The translations under genes and the position numbers were made by a program. Positions 55,511-64,000 of a DNA stretch of 64,000 nucleotides are shown here, in pieces. Source of the stretch: Piscinibacter sp. XHJ-5 (GTDB lineage Bacteria; Pseudomonadota; Gammaproteobacteria; Burkholderiales; Burkholderiaceae_C); the NCBI RefSeq assembly GCF_029855045.1, contig NZ_CP123228.1, positions 3,596,001-3,660,000 on the forward strand, written 5' to 3'. The notes beneath the pieces are model-generated. The model was not told where the DNA came from, searched no databases, and saw only the letters and a list, made by a program, of their open reading frames with translations. The first letter of the stretch is position 1, and each line of letters opens with the position of its first letter.

Positions 55511-56821
55511 ATGCTGTACCAGCTCTATGAAGCTCAGCGTGCGCTGCTGAGCCCCTTCGCGGAATTCGCGAGTGCGTCGTCCAAGCTGTACAACCATCCG
55601 CTCTCGCCGTTCACCCACACGCCGATGGCGCACCGCGTATCGGCGGGCCTCGACCTGATGCACCGGCTGTCCAAGGAGTACGAGAAGCCGGAGTTCAACA
55701 TCACCTCGGTCAACGTCGGCGGCGTCGATGTGGCGGTGCAGGAGCAGGTGGCGATCAACAAGCCGTTCTGCCGGCTGCTTCGCTTCAAGCGCTTCACCGA
55801 CAACCTGCCGATGCTGACGTTGATGAAGGACCAGCCCACTGTGCTGATCATCGCGCCGCTGTCGGGCCATCACGCCACGCTGCTGCGCGACACCGTGCGC
55901 TCCCTTCTGCAGGACCACAAGGTCTACATCACCGACTGGACCGATGCACGCATGGTGCCGGTGGAGGCGGGTCCCTTCCATCTCGACGACTACGTCGCCT
56001 ACGTGCAGGAGTTCATCCGCCACGTCGGCCCCGAAGTCAACGTCATCTCGGTGTGCCAACCGACCGTGCCCGTGCTGGCCGCGATCTCGCTGATGGCGAG
56101 CAACGACGAGCCCACACCGCGCACCATGACCATGATGGGCGGCCCGATCGATGCGCGCCGCTCGCCGACCGCCGTCAACAACCTGGCGATGAACAAGAGT
56201 CACGAGTGGTTCGAGCACAACGTCATCTATCGTGTGCCGGTCAACTATCCCGGCGCAGGCCGTCGCGTCTACCCCGGTTTCCTGCAGCACACCGGCTTCG
56301 TCGCGATGAACCCGGATCGCCACCTGAGCTCGCACTACGACTACTTCCTCGACCTGGTGCGCGGCGACGACGAGAGCGCCGATGCCCACCGCAAGTTCTA
56401 CGACGAGTACAACGCAGTGCTCGACATGCCGGCCGAGTACTACCTCGACACCATCAAGGTAGTCTTCCAGGACTTCGCGCTGGTCAACGGCACCTGGGAG
56501 GTCAATGGCCAGCTGGTCCGTCCGCAGGACATCACCACATCCGCTCTGCTGACCATCGAAGGCGAGCTCGACGACATCTCCGGCGCCGGCCAGACCAAGG
56601 CGGCGCACGAGCTGTGCACCGGCATTCCGAAGGAGCGGCAGTTCCACTACGACGTCGAAGGCGCCGGCCACTACGGCATCTTCTCCGGGCGCCGCTGGCG
56701 TGAGGCGGTGTACCTGCAGGTGCGCAGCTTCATCGCCGCCCACCAGGACGACGTCGGCGCAGGTGGCCGGCGCAACAGCCGCAACGGATCGGCGCGCCGC
56801 AAGGCCAACGCGGGAGCGTAG
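55511..56821 (+). CDS. phaZ: Intracellular polyhydroxybutyrate depolymerase
   Basis: PhaZ hydrolyses stored PHB granules inside the cell. The 436-residue protein lacks a signal peptide. The active-site cysteine is Cys182 in [17 protein letters not shown], matching the Cys-type nucleophile of the Ralstonia eutropha enzyme (Cys183), instead of the usual lipase-box serine. N-terminal [16 protein letters not shown] and the [14 protein letters not shown] segment are typical. The last ~25 residues are Arg/Asn-rich and might help binding to granules. The ribosome binding site is AAGGA. Confidence 0.95.
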   Translation: MLYQLYEAQRALLSPFAEFASASSKLYNHPLSPFTHTPMAHRVSAGLDLMHRLSKEYEKPEFNITSVNVGGVDVAVQEQVAINKPFCRLLRFKRFTDNLPMLTLMKDQPTVLIIAPLSGHHATLLRDTVRSLLQDHKVYITDWTDARMVPVEAGPFHLDDYVAYVQEFIRHVGPEVNVISVCQPTVPVLAAISLMASNDEPTPRTMTMMGGPIDARRSPTAVNNLAMNKSHEWFEHNVIYRVPVNYPGAGRRVYPGFLQHTGFVAMNPDRHLSSHYDYFLDLVRGDDESADAHRKFYDEYNAVLDMPAEYYLDTIKVVFQDFALVNGTWEVNGQLVRPQDITTSALLTIEGELDDISGAGQTKAAHELCTGIPKERQFHYDVEGAGHYGIFSGRRWREAVYLQVRSFIAAHQDDVGAGGRRNSRNGSARRKANAGA

Positions 56822-56834
56822 CCATAATCGGGCG

Positions 56835-57500
56835 GTGACGCCCACCGCCCGCCTTGCCGAAGCCATCGACGCCGCGCTGCCGCAGACTCAATGCACGCGC
56901 TGCGGCTTTCCGGACTGCCGTGCATATGCCCAGGCGATCGCCGAAGACGGCGCCGCCATCAATCAGTGCCCCCCGGGCGGCGCGCAGGGCATCGTCCGGC
57001 TGGCACGCCTGACGGGCCGCCCTGTCGCCCCGCTCAATCCTGCCAACGGATTTGAAGGCCCCCGCCAGCTCGCCGTCATCGACGAGGCCTGGTGCATAGG
57101 CTGCACGCTCTGCCTGAAGGCTTGCCCCGTCGACTGCATCGTGGGCGGCCCGAAGCAGATGCACACCGTGATCGACGAGCAATGCACCGGCTGCGAGCTG
57201 TGCATCCCCGTCTGCCCCGTCGACTGCATCTCGCTCGTCGGCGTGACGGGCACGCGCACCGGCTGGGACGCGTGGAGCGAAAAAGACGCCGCGGCGGCGC
57301 GCGGCCGCTACGCGTTTCACCGCATGAGGCTCGAGCGCGATCAGGTCGAAAGCGAAGAGCGCCTGGCGGCGAAGGCGCAAGCCGCGCTCGAGGACCTGCC
57401 CGGCACGTCCAGGCTCACCGATCCGCAGGCGCTCGATCACAAGCGCGCCGTCATCGAAGCCGCGCTTGCGCGCTCACGCGAGCGCAAGTCCGCTCGATGA
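56835..57500 (+). CDS. RnfB-like polyferredoxin lacking the membrane anchor
   Basis: This 221-residue protein starts at a GTG ([20 protein letters not shown]). It has the RnfB 4Fe-4S domain with Cys20, Cys23, Cys28 and Cys45, then two 4Fe-4S ferredoxin motifs ([15 protein letters not shown] at 87-101 and [15 protein letters not shown] at 117-131). A helical tail rich in charged residues ends it. RnfB proteins of complete Rnf/Rsx complexes begin with a membrane helix, which is missing here, and no other rnf gene is adjacent. nth lies about 660 bp downstream, a linkage also seen for the rsx operon of E. coli. Confidence 0.88.
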   Translation: MTPTARLAEAIDAALPQTQCTRCGFPDCRAYAQAIAEDGAAINQCPPGGAQGIVRLARLTGRPVAPLNPANGFEGPRQLAVIDEAWCIGCTLCLKACPVDCIVGGPKQMHTVIDEQCTGCELCIPVCPVDCISLVGVTGTRTGWDAWSEKDAAAARGRYAFHRMRLERDQVESEERLAAKAQAALEDLPGTSRLTDPQALDHKRAVIEAALARSRERKSAR

Positions 57501-57658
57501 AATTCGTCAGGGCCACCGTGAACGTGCCGGTCGTCGTCGTGTCGGCCGCCTCCTACAGGCGTTTCGGCGGGCTCCGACCGGTGGTGCGCAGCAGCAACCT
57601 CTAGTCTTGTGGCAGTGTGCCGCGCGGCTTTCGCCGCGGGCATCCGCAAGGAGCTGCG

Positions 57659-57850
57659 ATGAACCGTGATCGGATTGGGGGCCACTGGAAGCAGATGAAG
57701 GGACGCGCGCGCAAAGCCTCGGGCCGATGGTCGGACAGCGATCGCGACGGCGGGGAGCGTCCGCAGGCCCAGACGAGGACGCACAAGGCCTGGGGGGCGC
57801 GCGAAGACGAAGCGCGGCGCGAGATCCGCGGCCTGCCGACACGGTACTAG
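57659..57850 (+). CDS. CsbD-like small stress protein
   Basis: This 63-residue hydrophilic protein begins MNRDRIGGHWKQMKGRARKA, matching the start of CsbD family general-stress proteins. The second half is divergent and Arg-rich (THKAWGAREDEARREIRG). The ATG at 57659 has a strong ribosome binding site (AAGGAGCTGCG). CsbD proteins are induced by stress in several bacteria, but their molecular role is unknown. Confidence 0.75.
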   Translation: MNRDRIGGHWKQMKGRARKASGRWSDSDRDGGERPQAQTRTHKAWGAREDEARREIRGLPTRY

Positions 57851-57911
57851 GACGGGTTGACGAAGACGGGTGCGCCGGCCCGCTTCCGGCGCGACAGCTT
57901 TGGAGATCGGC

Positions 57912-58121
57912 ATGAAACGCATGCTCTGGGCTGCAGCGATCGGCGCGATTGCCTTGGCGGGGTGCGAGCCCAAGAAGCCGCCGAACCCGCCGGCGCCGAA
58001 GACCTCCGCCGACTCCGCGATGCAGGCAGTGGCCGCCGCGACCCCGGCGTCCGATCCTTCGCTGCCGTCGGCCGACGCCGTGCTGGCGGCGCAGACCGCC
58101 GCCGAGGCCACGGTGCGCTGA
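57912..58121 (+). CDS. Small putative lipoprotein
   Basis: This 69-residue product has a lipoprotein signal: MKRMLWAAAIGAIALAGCEP with the lipobox LAGC and the lipidation Cys at about residue 18. The mature part is a short Pro/Ala/Lys-rich linker (KKPPNPPAPKTS) and an alanine-rich helix. The ATG follows TGGAG. No family is recognised. It lies 61 bp after the CsbD-like gene and 36 bp before nth. Confidence 0.7.
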   Translation: MKRMLWAAAIGAIALAGCEPKKPPNPPAPKTSADSAMQAVAAATPASDPSLPSADAVLAAQTAAEATVR

Positions 58122-58157
58122 AGGCCTGCACGCCGGGCTGCTTCACAATCGAGGTCG

Positions 58158-58829
58158 ATGAAGACCTCGCAGATCGAGCCCTTTTTCGCGGTCCTGAAGG
58201 CCGCCAATCCGCAACCGGCCAGCGAGCTCGAATACAGCAATGTGTTCGAGCTGCTGGCCGCCGTGCTGCTGTCGGCGCAGGCCACCGACGCCGGCGTCAA
58301 CAAGGCCACGCGACATTTGTTCGCGGTTGCCAACACGCCGGCACGCATGCATGCACTCGGCGTGGAGGCCATCACTCAATACATCAAGTCGATCGGCCTT
58401 TACCGCAACAAGGCACGCAATCTTCACGAGACGAGCCGGATCCTTGTCGAACAGCATGACGGCGCCGTGCCGCGCACCCGCGAGGCGCTGGAGGCGCTGC
58501 CGGGCGTCGGACGCAAGACGGCCAACGTCGTGCTCAATGTCGCCTTCGGCGAACCCACCATGGCGGTGGATACGCATGTCTTTCGCGTCAGCAACCGCAC
58601 AGGGCTCGCCCCCGGCGAAACCCCGCTGGAAGTCGAGTTGAAGCTGCTCGAGCGGGTTCCGACGGCTTACCTGCCGGACGCTCACCATTGGCTGATCCTG
58701 CACGGGCGCTACGTGTGCCTGGCACGCCGCCCGTTGTGCGAAGAGTGCGCCGTGGCCCACTTCTGCGATTCGCGGCCGCTGTTCATCGGAAAGCCGCCTC
58801 GACAGCGCGAGGCGCTCGCCGATGCGTGA
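58158..58829 (+). CDS. nth: Endonuclease III
   Basis: Nth is a DNA glycosylase/AP lyase that removes oxidised pyrimidines in base excision repair. The 223-residue protein has the helix-hairpin-helix EALPGVGRKTANVVL (catalytic Lys at about 120) and the catalytic Asp in TMAVDTHVFRVSNR (about 138). The 4Fe-4S cluster loop is C-x6-C-x2-C-x5-C (VCLARRPLCEECAVAHFC). It is the third gene after the RnfB-like protein. Confidence 0.97.
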   Translation: MKTSQIEPFFAVLKAANPQPASELEYSNVFELLAAVLLSAQATDAGVNKATRHLFAVANTPARMHALGVEAITQYIKSIGLYRNKARNLHETSRILVEQHDGAVPRTREALEALPGVGRKTANVVLNVAFGEPTMAVDTHVFRVSNRTGLAPGETPLEVELKLLERVPTAYLPDAHHWLILHGRYVCLARRPLCEECAVAHFCDSRPLFIGKPPRQREALADA

Positions 58830-58903
58830 ACAAGCCAACGAAATCGCATGACCTGCAAAGGTTTGCAGTATCGGCAGGCGCGCCCGCCGACCACAATGCG
58901 CTC

Positions 58904-59512
58904 ATGCCCGACTTGACGGCAGTGCAGCGTATTTGCGGCCTCCTGGACCGAGGTGAAATCGACCGTGTCCAATTCCTGGAGCAGCTGACTCGGCAGATGG
59001 CCGAGGAGATCGGCTGCGAGCGTGCGGCCGTTCGCATGATGATCAATTCGCCCGAAGGCGCTGCGCTGCGCAGCATGGCGATGTTCGACGCGGTTCGTGG
59101 CGAGCTGGTGCGCGTGCCGGACATGACCGGCCACGACAGCGACGCCTATTTCGACACCCTGCTGCGGGAGGGCTGCGTCGTCGCGCCGGATTGCCGCAGT
59201 CATCCGGCGACGCTGCCTTTCCTGGCCGGCTACTTCGAGCTGCAAGGCGTGCAGTCGCTGCTCGATGTCGCGTTCTCGGTCAACGGCGTGCTGTACGGCA
59301 GCTTCAGTTGCGAGCAGCGCAGCGCCACCATGGGCTGGACGCCGCAGCAGCTCAAGATGCTGCGACAGATGGCATCGCGCGCCAGCCTCACGCTGATGCA
59401 CGCCATCACCGCCCAGATCGACACGACGCCCGGCGCATTGTGGGAGCCGAGCACGCCCAATCGCCTGATGACCATGCCGATGCCCCTCGACGTCGGCAAG
59501 ACGGACGAATAG
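58904..59512 (+). CDS. GAF-domain protein, unknown function
   Basis: This 202-residue soluble protein starts MPDLTAVQRICGLLDRGEID. Most of it fits a GAF sensor domain (EEIGCERAAVRMMIN near 33-47, SVNGVLYGSFSCEQRSA near 128, QLKMLRQMASRASLTLMHAI near 148-167). No output domain follows; the tail is Pro/Met-rich. It may sense a small ligand or redox state in partnership with a protein encoded elsewhere. The ATG at 58904 is 74 bp after nth. Confidence 0.7.
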   Translation: MPDLTAVQRICGLLDRGEIDRVQFLEQLTRQMAEEIGCERAAVRMMINSPEGAALRSMAMFDAVRGELVRVPDMTGHDSDAYFDTLLREGCVVAPDCRSHPATLPFLAGYFELQGVQSLLDVAFSVNGVLYGSFSCEQRSATMGWTPQQLKMLRQMASRASLTLMHAITAQIDTTPGALWEPSTPNRLMTMPMPLDVGKTDE

Positions 59513-59554
59513 AGCTGCGCGCTTCCTCCCGACAGCGGGCGGGGTCCCAAGCAA

Positions 59555-60454
59555 CTACCGTCCGCGTTCGCGACGCACTTCGTCCAGCGCCGCGCACACG
59601 GCCCGAACGCCGTCGACGATGCGGGGCCCCTGTCGCGTGATGAGATCACCCGGCACCGAGTACATCCAGCCACGCCGCACCGCGGTGAGCCGGGGAAATG
59701 CCTGCCACGTCGCGAACGCTTGGCGCTTGGGCTCGCGCCGCCAGGCCAGGCCCTCGTCGGCCGACTCGCGTGCGGTGAGCAGAACTTCCGGATCCGCGGC
59801 CACCACCGACTCCAGCGACACCTGCGGCGCCAGCGCGGGCAGGCTCGCGAAGACGTTGCGACCTCCGCAAAGCGCAAGGATGTCGCTGGTGAGGTGCTGG
59901 CCATTGAGCGTCATCAGCGGCTGCGACCACACCTGGAAGAACACCGATACCGGCGAGGAGGCTGCGTGTCGCTCGCGCAGGGCATCGAGGTCGCGTTGCA
60001 GTGCGGTGGCTTGCTGCCGCGCCTGTCCTTCGCGACCGAGCAGCGCCCCCACCCGCGACAAGGCGCGCGGCACGTCATCGATGCGCTTGGGTTCGAGATA
60101 GAACAGCCGCAGCCCCGCCGCCTCGAGCTGGCCCAGCTCGCGACCCTGGTTGCCGTGGTGCCAGACCAGGATCAGCTCAGGCCTCAGCGACAGGATGCGC
60201 TCCACGTCGAGCCGCTGGTAGTCGCCGATGCGCGTCACCCGCTTGGCCGCCTCGGGGTAGTTGCTGGTGTCCATCGTGCCGACCAGCGTGTCGCCCGCTC
60301 CTGCGGCGTAGACGAACTCCGTCAGGTTCGGCGCGAGCGTGATGACACGCTGCGGGACGGACGGCAGGTCGACCACGCGGCCGGCGTCGTCGACATGCGT
60401 CGCCGCCCGGGCAGCCAGGGCGATGCACAGCACGATCGCCGCCAGCCACCTCAT
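59555..60454 (-). CDS. btuF: Vitamin B12 ABC transporter substrate-binding protein
   Basis: BtuF is the periplasmic cobalamin-binding protein of the BtuFCD importer. The 299-residue protein begins with a signal peptide (MRWLAAIVLCIALAARA). The fold segments are VITLAPNLTEFVYAAGAGD, IGDYQRLDVERILSLRPELI and LTLNGQHLTSD-like PLMTLNGQHLTSDILALCGG. The ATG overlaps the btuD stop by 4 bp. Its role is supported by btuB, btuC and btuD upstream. Confidence 0.9.
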   Translation of the reverse strand: MRWLAAIVLCIALAARAATHVDDAGRVVDLPSVPQRVITLAPNLTEFVYAAGAGDTLVGTMDTSNYPEAAKRVTRIGDYQRLDVERILSLRPELILVWHHGNQGRELGQLEAAGLRLFYLEPKRIDDVPRALSRVGALLGREGQARQQATALQRDLDALRERHAASSPVSVFFQVWSQPLMTLNGQHLTSDILALCGGRNVFASLPALAPQVSLESVVAADPEVLLTARESADEGLAWRREPKRQAFATWQAFPRLTAVRRGWMYSVPGDLITRQGPRIVDGVRAVCAALDEVRRERGR

Positions 60455-61248
60455 GGCACCGGCTCCTTCTGTCCGACCCAGAAGCGCGTCTGGCCGCAGA
60501 CCTCGACCCGGTCGACTGCGACGTCGAACGCGCTCGACAGGAGCGCGGGTGTCATCACCTCCTCGCGGCTGCCCGCCACTGCCGCGCCGCGGCCGTCCAG
60601 CAGCACGGCGTGCGTCGCCATGTCCCATGCCAGATTGATGTCGTGCATGCTGGCCACGGCCGCGCCATCCCGCGCCGACCAGCGCATCAGAACGCCGCGC
60701 AGGAGCTGCTGGTGGGCGAGGTCCAGGTGCGAGGCCGGCTCGTCCAGCAGCACCAGGGGCGCGCCTTGCAGCAGCGCGGTCGCAACCGCCACGCGCTGGC
60801 GCTCGCCGCCGGAGAGCTCCCGCACGTCGGCCTGGCTCAGCACGGCCAGATCCAGCTCGGCGAGCACACGATCGATCTCGGCGTCGTCGTCGCCGTTGGT
60901 CCGCCACCAGGCACCGCGGCGCCGCGCGATGGCGGCCGTCTCGGCCACCGTCGCCGGGAAGGGGTCGAGCCAGAACTGCGGGCACCAGGCGCGCCAATCG
61001 GCCAGCGCCTCGGGTCGCCACTGGGCCAGCGGACATCCTTGCAGCAGCACGCGGCCCGCATCGCTGGGAAACACGCCGGCCATCGCGGCGAGCAGCGACG
61101 ACTTGCCGGCGCCGTTGGGCCCCAGCACGACCCAGCGCTCACCGGCACGCACGCCAAAGCGCAGATTCTCGAACAGCAGGCGGCCGCGTTCGCGGCCGCC
61201 TGCGCGTAGCGCCAGGCCCTCCACGTCGAAGCGCAGCGCTTCGCTCAT
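60451..61248 (-). CDS. btuD: Vitamin B12 ABC transporter ATP-binding protein
   Basis: BtuD energises cobalamin import. The 265-residue protein has Walker A GPNGAGKSS (about 43-51), signature ELSGGERQRVAVA (about 144), Walker B LVLLDEPASHLDL (about 166) and H-loop SMHDINLAWDMA. The start MSEALRFDVEG is at 61248 and overlaps the btuC stop by 4 bp. The family also includes heme and siderophore ATPases, but the btuB context favours B12. Confidence 0.9.
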   Translation of the reverse strand: MSEALRFDVEGLALRAGGRERGRLLFENLRFGVRAGERWVVLGPNGAGKSSLLAAMAGVFPSDAGRVLLQGCPLAQWRPEALADWRAWCPQFWLDPFPATVAETAAIARRRGAWWRTNGDDDAEIDRVLAELDLAVLSQADVRELSGGERQRVAVATALLQGAPLVLLDEPASHLDLAHQQLLRGVLMRWSARDGAAVASMHDINLAWDMATHAVLLDGRGAAVAGSREEVMTPALLSSAFDVAVDRVEVCGQTRFWVGQKEPVP

Positions 61249-62237
61249 CGCGGACCACCTCTCGGGCCCCGCAGCAGAAGTGCGAGAAAGGACGGAACGC
61301 CGACCATCGCGGCGATGACGCCCACCGGCAGCTGCACGGGCGCGACGGCGGTCCGCGCCGCCGCATCGGCCAGCACGACGAAGCTGCCGCCGGCCAGGGC
61401 GCTGGCCGGCAGCAGCCACGCCGCCTGGCGGACGCCGATCAGCCGAAGAGCATGCGGAGCGACCAGCCCTACGAAGCCGACTGCGCCGGCCGCGGCCACC
61501 GCGCCGCCCGTGGCCAGCGCAGAGGCGATCAGCACCTGCCGCCGGCGCCTCACCACCGGCACGCCGAGCGTCGCCGCCCACGCATCGCCGCGCGCCAGCC
61601 AGTCGAGCTGATGGGCCCAGGGCCAGGTGGCCAGCAGCGTGACGAGCAGAGCCGCCCAGACCGCGCTCCAGTGCGTCGCGCCGTTCAGGTCGCCCAGCAG
61701 CCAGAACACCATGCCGCGCAGCTGCGCCTCCGGCGCGAAGGTGAGCAGCAGCGTGACGACGGCCGAGCCGGCCGCGCCGATCATCACGCCGATCAGCAAC
61801 AGCGACACGGGCGCCTCCTGCGCGCCGGAGATGCCCGAGCGCGCCAGCACGCGCCAGGACAGCGCGAGCAGCAGTGCTGTCGCGGCGAATGCACCGATCG
61901 CGGCGCCGGCGGCAATCCCCCACTCCGCCCCCGCCGCGCCGCCGACCAGCATCGCGGACAGCGCGCCCACCGAGGCGCCGCTGGACACGCCGAGCACGTA
62001 GGGATCGGCCAACGCATTGCGGGTGAGCAGCTGCATCAGCGCGCCGGCCAGCGCCAGCGCGGCACCGGCACCGAAGCCGGCCAGCACGCGCGGGGCGCGG
62101 ATCTGCCAGACGATGTCCGAGGCCGCGAAGCCGAACCCGGAGCTGCCCGCTGCCAGCCCGACCAGCACCGCCAGACCGGCTGCGGGCAGCAGGGTCCAGA
62201 CCACGGCGGAGGAGCGACGTGCGGCGGGCATCGGCAT
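61245..62237 (-). CDS. btuC: Vitamin B12 ABC transporter permease
   Basis: BtuC is the FecCD-family permease of the importer. The 330-residue protein has about ten membrane helices and the hallmarks IRAPRVLAGFGAGAALALAG (about 46-65), NALADPYVLGVSSGASVGAL and the cytoplasmic coupling region VGFVGLVAPHALRLIGVRQ. The ATG overlaps the last base of the btuB stop (TGATG). A second ATG two codons later is an alternative. Confidence 0.9.
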   Translation of the reverse strand: MPMPAARRSSAVVWTLLPAAGLAVLVGLAAGSSGFGFAASDIVWQIRAPRVLAGFGAGAALALAGALMQLLTRNALADPYVLGVSSGASVGALSAMLVGGAAGAEWGIAAGAAIGAFAATALLLALSWRVLARSGISGAQEAPVSLLLIGVMIGAAGSAVVTLLLTFAPEAQLRGMVFWLLGDLNGATHWSAVWAALLVTLLATWPWAHQLDWLARGDAWAATLGVPVVRRRRQVLIASALATGGAVAAAGAVGFVGLVAPHALRLIGVRQAAWLLPASALAGGSFVVLADAAARTAVAPVQLPVGVIAAMVGVPSFLALLLRGPRGGPR

Positions 62238-64000
62238 CAGCGCTTGGGCGACCAGCTCACACCGACGAACACGGTGCGCGGGCGGCCGTTGTAGCCGATC
62301 GTCGGTTGATAGTGCCGGTCGAACAGATTGTCGACCACCGCGGACAGCGTCCAATCGTTGGTCAGGATCCAGTGAGCGGATGCATCGACGATGGAGTACG
62401 AGCCGAGCGTGGCCGTGGTGTCGCGCCGGTCGCCGATGGTGCGCAGGCCGGCACCGGCGTGCCAGCGCGCCTGCTGGTAGTCGGCGCGAAGCGCGACCTG
62501 CTGGCGCGTGCGGCGCAGCAGCCGCTCGTCCTTGTCGACATCCTTCGGATCCTGGAACGTCGCCTCGGCCAGCAAGGTCCACGGGCCGAGGGCATGGCGC
62601 GCCGAGAGTTCCAGCCCCTGGTTCTTCGCACGCCCGATGTTCTGCGGGACGAAGTTGGCGTCGTTGGCGATCTTGTCCCTGTAGCGCGCGCCGAACAGCG
62701 TGGCCCGCAGCAGCGTTCGCTCGTCCTGCCATTGCAAGCCAGCTTCGATGTTGCGGGCCTTCTCCGGCCGCAGGTCGGGGTTGCTGCAAGGAAAGCTGCC
62801 GCAGTCGAAGAAGAGGAAATCGAACGTGGGGGGCGTGAAGCTGGTGGACGCACTGCCGATCAGGCTCAGCCCACTGACCAGGTTGAAGCTGCCGCCGAGC
62901 AGCCATGTCGTCGCGTCGCCGAAGTCGGATGTCTTGTCGCGCCGCAGATTGGCTTGCAGAGATCCCCATTCGGCGTCGTAGTTGATGCCCGAGCGCAGCA
63001 CGTCGGTATCGCGCCGCTGTCGACTGTGCAATGCGCTGTCCGTCGACTGCTCCAGCCGCTCCACTGCGGCGCGCGCCACGAGGCCCTTTGCCACCGCGCC
63101 GGCGAGCTCGACGACCCGCAGGGCGTTGCGCGTCATGTTGTGCCGCACGCCGCCGAACTGGCTGACCTCGGTGTTCGTGCGCTTGTCCCGCGAGTCGCCG
63201 ACGCGCCAGCCGAGGGTCCACTCCTTGGACAGCGCGTGGCTGCCGCGCAGCGCCGCGCCGGTCTGCACCATGTGCTCCTCATGCGTATCGGTGGGCATGC
63301 CGAACTGCGGCGAGTCGTACCGGACGGTGCCATCGATCTGCCGCAGGTCCAGACCGAGGCTGTGTCCTGCCGCCAGCTGCGCATCGGCGGCCACCGTGGC
63401 GTAGCGGCGCTTGTTGCCGTCGTTGTCCGGGTTTGCGTTAACGGTGTTGCCGGCGCTGAAACCGTCGGTGCGCTCGGTGCCGGCGCCCACGCGCAAGCCC
63501 CAGGTCTGGCTGCCCGCGCCGACGCTGGCAGCCAGCGATCGGGTGTTGCGGCTGCCGATGCCGGCCGACACCTGCGGCGTGAATCCGCCGGCAGAGCCGC
63601 GCCGCGTGAAGATCTGGACCACGCCGCCGGTGGCGTTCGCGCCGTAGAGCGCGGACAGATTGCCGCGCACGACTTCCACACGCTCGATGATGTCGGCAGG
63701 GATCTGCTGGATCAGCGCCTGGCCGCTGGTCAGGTCGGTGAGCGGAACACCATCGACCAGCACCAGCGTGTCGCGTGTGTCCGCGCCGCGGATGCGCACC
63801 GATGCCAGCGTGCCGGTGCCGCCTTGCTGCTCGACCAGCCCGGTGCCCAGCAGATTGAGCACCGACACGGCGTCGCGGGCGCCGGCGCGCTCGATGTCGC
63901 CGCGCGTGAGAACGCTGGTCGCAGCGATCTCGCTGCCGAGCGAGCGGGGCGCGCCGCTGCCGGTGACGGTCACCGGTTCCAGTTCGAATGCCGGCACTTG
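62237..64000 (-). CDS. btuB: TonB-dependent vitamin B12 receptor (N-terminus outside window)
   Basis: This BtuB-like outer-membrane receptor imports cobalamin using TonB energy. The window contains 586 codons and the C-terminus, but the signal peptide and first residues lie beyond 64000. A TonB box (EPVTVTGSG) is close to the visible N-terminus. The plug domain follows (LNLLGTGLVEQQGGTGTLAS, IRGADTRDTLVLVDGVPLTD, RVEVVRGNLSALYGANATGG). The last strand is TVFVGVSWSPKR. A cobalamin riboswitch would be expected upstream, outside the window. Confidence 0.9.
   Translation of the reverse strand, partial: QVPAFELEPVTVTGSGAPRSLGSEIAATSVLTRGDIERAGARDAVSVLNLLGTGLVEQQGGTGTLASVRIRGADTRDTLVLVDGVPLTDLTSGQALIQQIPADIIERVEVVRGNLSALYGANATGGVVQIFTRRGSAGGFTPQVSAGIGSRNTRSLAASVGAGSQTWGLRVGAGTERTDGFSAGNTVNANPDNDGNKRRYATVAADAQLAAGHSLGLDLRQIDGTVRYDSPQFGMPTDTHEEHMVQTGAALRGSHALSKEWTLGWRVGDSRDKRTNTEVSQFGGVRHNMTRNALRVVELAGAVAKGLVARAAVERLEQSTDSALHSRQRRDTDVLRSGINYDAEWGSLQANLRRDKTSDFGDATTWLLGGSFNLVSGLSLIGSASTSFTPPTFDFLFFDCGSFPCSNPDLRPEKARNIEAGLQWQDERTLLRATLFGARYRDKIANDANFVPQNIGRAKNQGLELSARHALGPWTLLAEATFQDPKDVDKDERLLRRTRQQVALRADYQQARWHAGAGLRTIGDRRDTTATLGSYSIVDASAHWILTNDWTLSAVVDNLFDRHYQPTIGYNGRPRTVFVGVSWSPKR

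Noticed and set aside
57497..57604. 35-codon frame overlapping the RnfB-like stop by ATGA
   Set aside because: The short product shows no recognisable features, and a start overlapping a stop arises easily by chance; no other support.
62237..64000. Cobalamin riboswitch for the btu genes
   Set aside because: It would lie upstream of btuB, beyond the window end; nothing riboswitch-like was seen inside the cluster.

Overview
The window is about 64 kb of GC-rich, densely packed chromosome from a betaproteobacterium. Burkholderiales is the best fit, near the Rubrivivax/Leptothrix/Methylibium type of lineage. The evidence is a 14-gene nuo operon preceded by tpiA, secG and a tRNA-Leu and followed by DUF2818, Nudix and DUF1178 genes; an iscRSUA-hscBA-fdx cluster; an intracellular PHB depolymerase; and a NasT-type nitrate cluster. 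No insertion sequence, prophage, CRISPR array or rRNA was seen, so this is housekeeping chromosome rather than an island.

Layout. 1-4.1 kb (minus): an RND efflux adaptor (the pump starts at the very edge), an aldo/keto reductase, aroC and a CBS-domain protein. 4.2-9.5 kb (plus): a tightly coupled run of O-acetylhomoserine sulfhydrylase, alpha/beta hydrolase, Mpo1-like DUF962 protein, PAS-PAS-GGDEF cyclase and a beta-lactamase-fold hydrolase. 9.8-12.8 kb: a TRAP transporter (Q, M and P subunits). 12.8-16.4 kb: YihY, DUF2069, a GlcD-like FAD dehydrogenase and DUF1178. 16.4-38.3 kb (minus): Nudix, DUF2818, nuoN back to nuoA, tRNA-Leu(GAG), secG, tpiA, a quinone oxidoreductase, pnp, rpsO and an aminotransferase. 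38.3-41.6 kb: an orphan LivK-like binding protein, hsp20, tsaD and a small unknown protein. 41.7-45.7 kb: an ANTAR antiterminator with an nrtABC-like ABC transporter. 45.7-51.1 kb (minus): Fe-S cluster assembly. 51.3-53.9 kb: a low-molecular-weight tyrosine phosphatase and uvrB. 54-59.5 kb (plus): aromatic aminotransferase, phaZ, a soluble RnfB-like ferredoxin, CsbD-like protein, a lipoprotein, nth and a GAF protein. 59.5-64 kb (minus): btuF, btuD, btuC and btuB (cut by the window end).

Regulation is the most informative layer. The leader of the nitrate-type transporter (42441-42531) has a 12-bp hairpin with an A..G hexaloop, a second hairpin, and an intrinsic terminator whose 5' arm is shared with the second hairpin. 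This is the architecture expected for ANTAR antitermination, and the ANTAR gene lies just upstream. hsp20 has a good sigma-32-type promoter embedded in a palindrome that also reads as a terminator for antisense tsaD transcripts. The rpsO-pnp junction carries a terminator hairpin plus a long imperfect stem in the pnp leader. An intrinsic terminator separates iscRSUA from hscBA-fdx. A perfect 18-bp palindrome (41187-41204) sits between tsaD and a small unknown protein.

No wholly new multi-gene system was proven. The best leads for something undescribed are the soluble RnfB-like protein linked to nth, the small protein next to the 18-bp palindrome, and the hsp20/tsaD overlapping arrangement.
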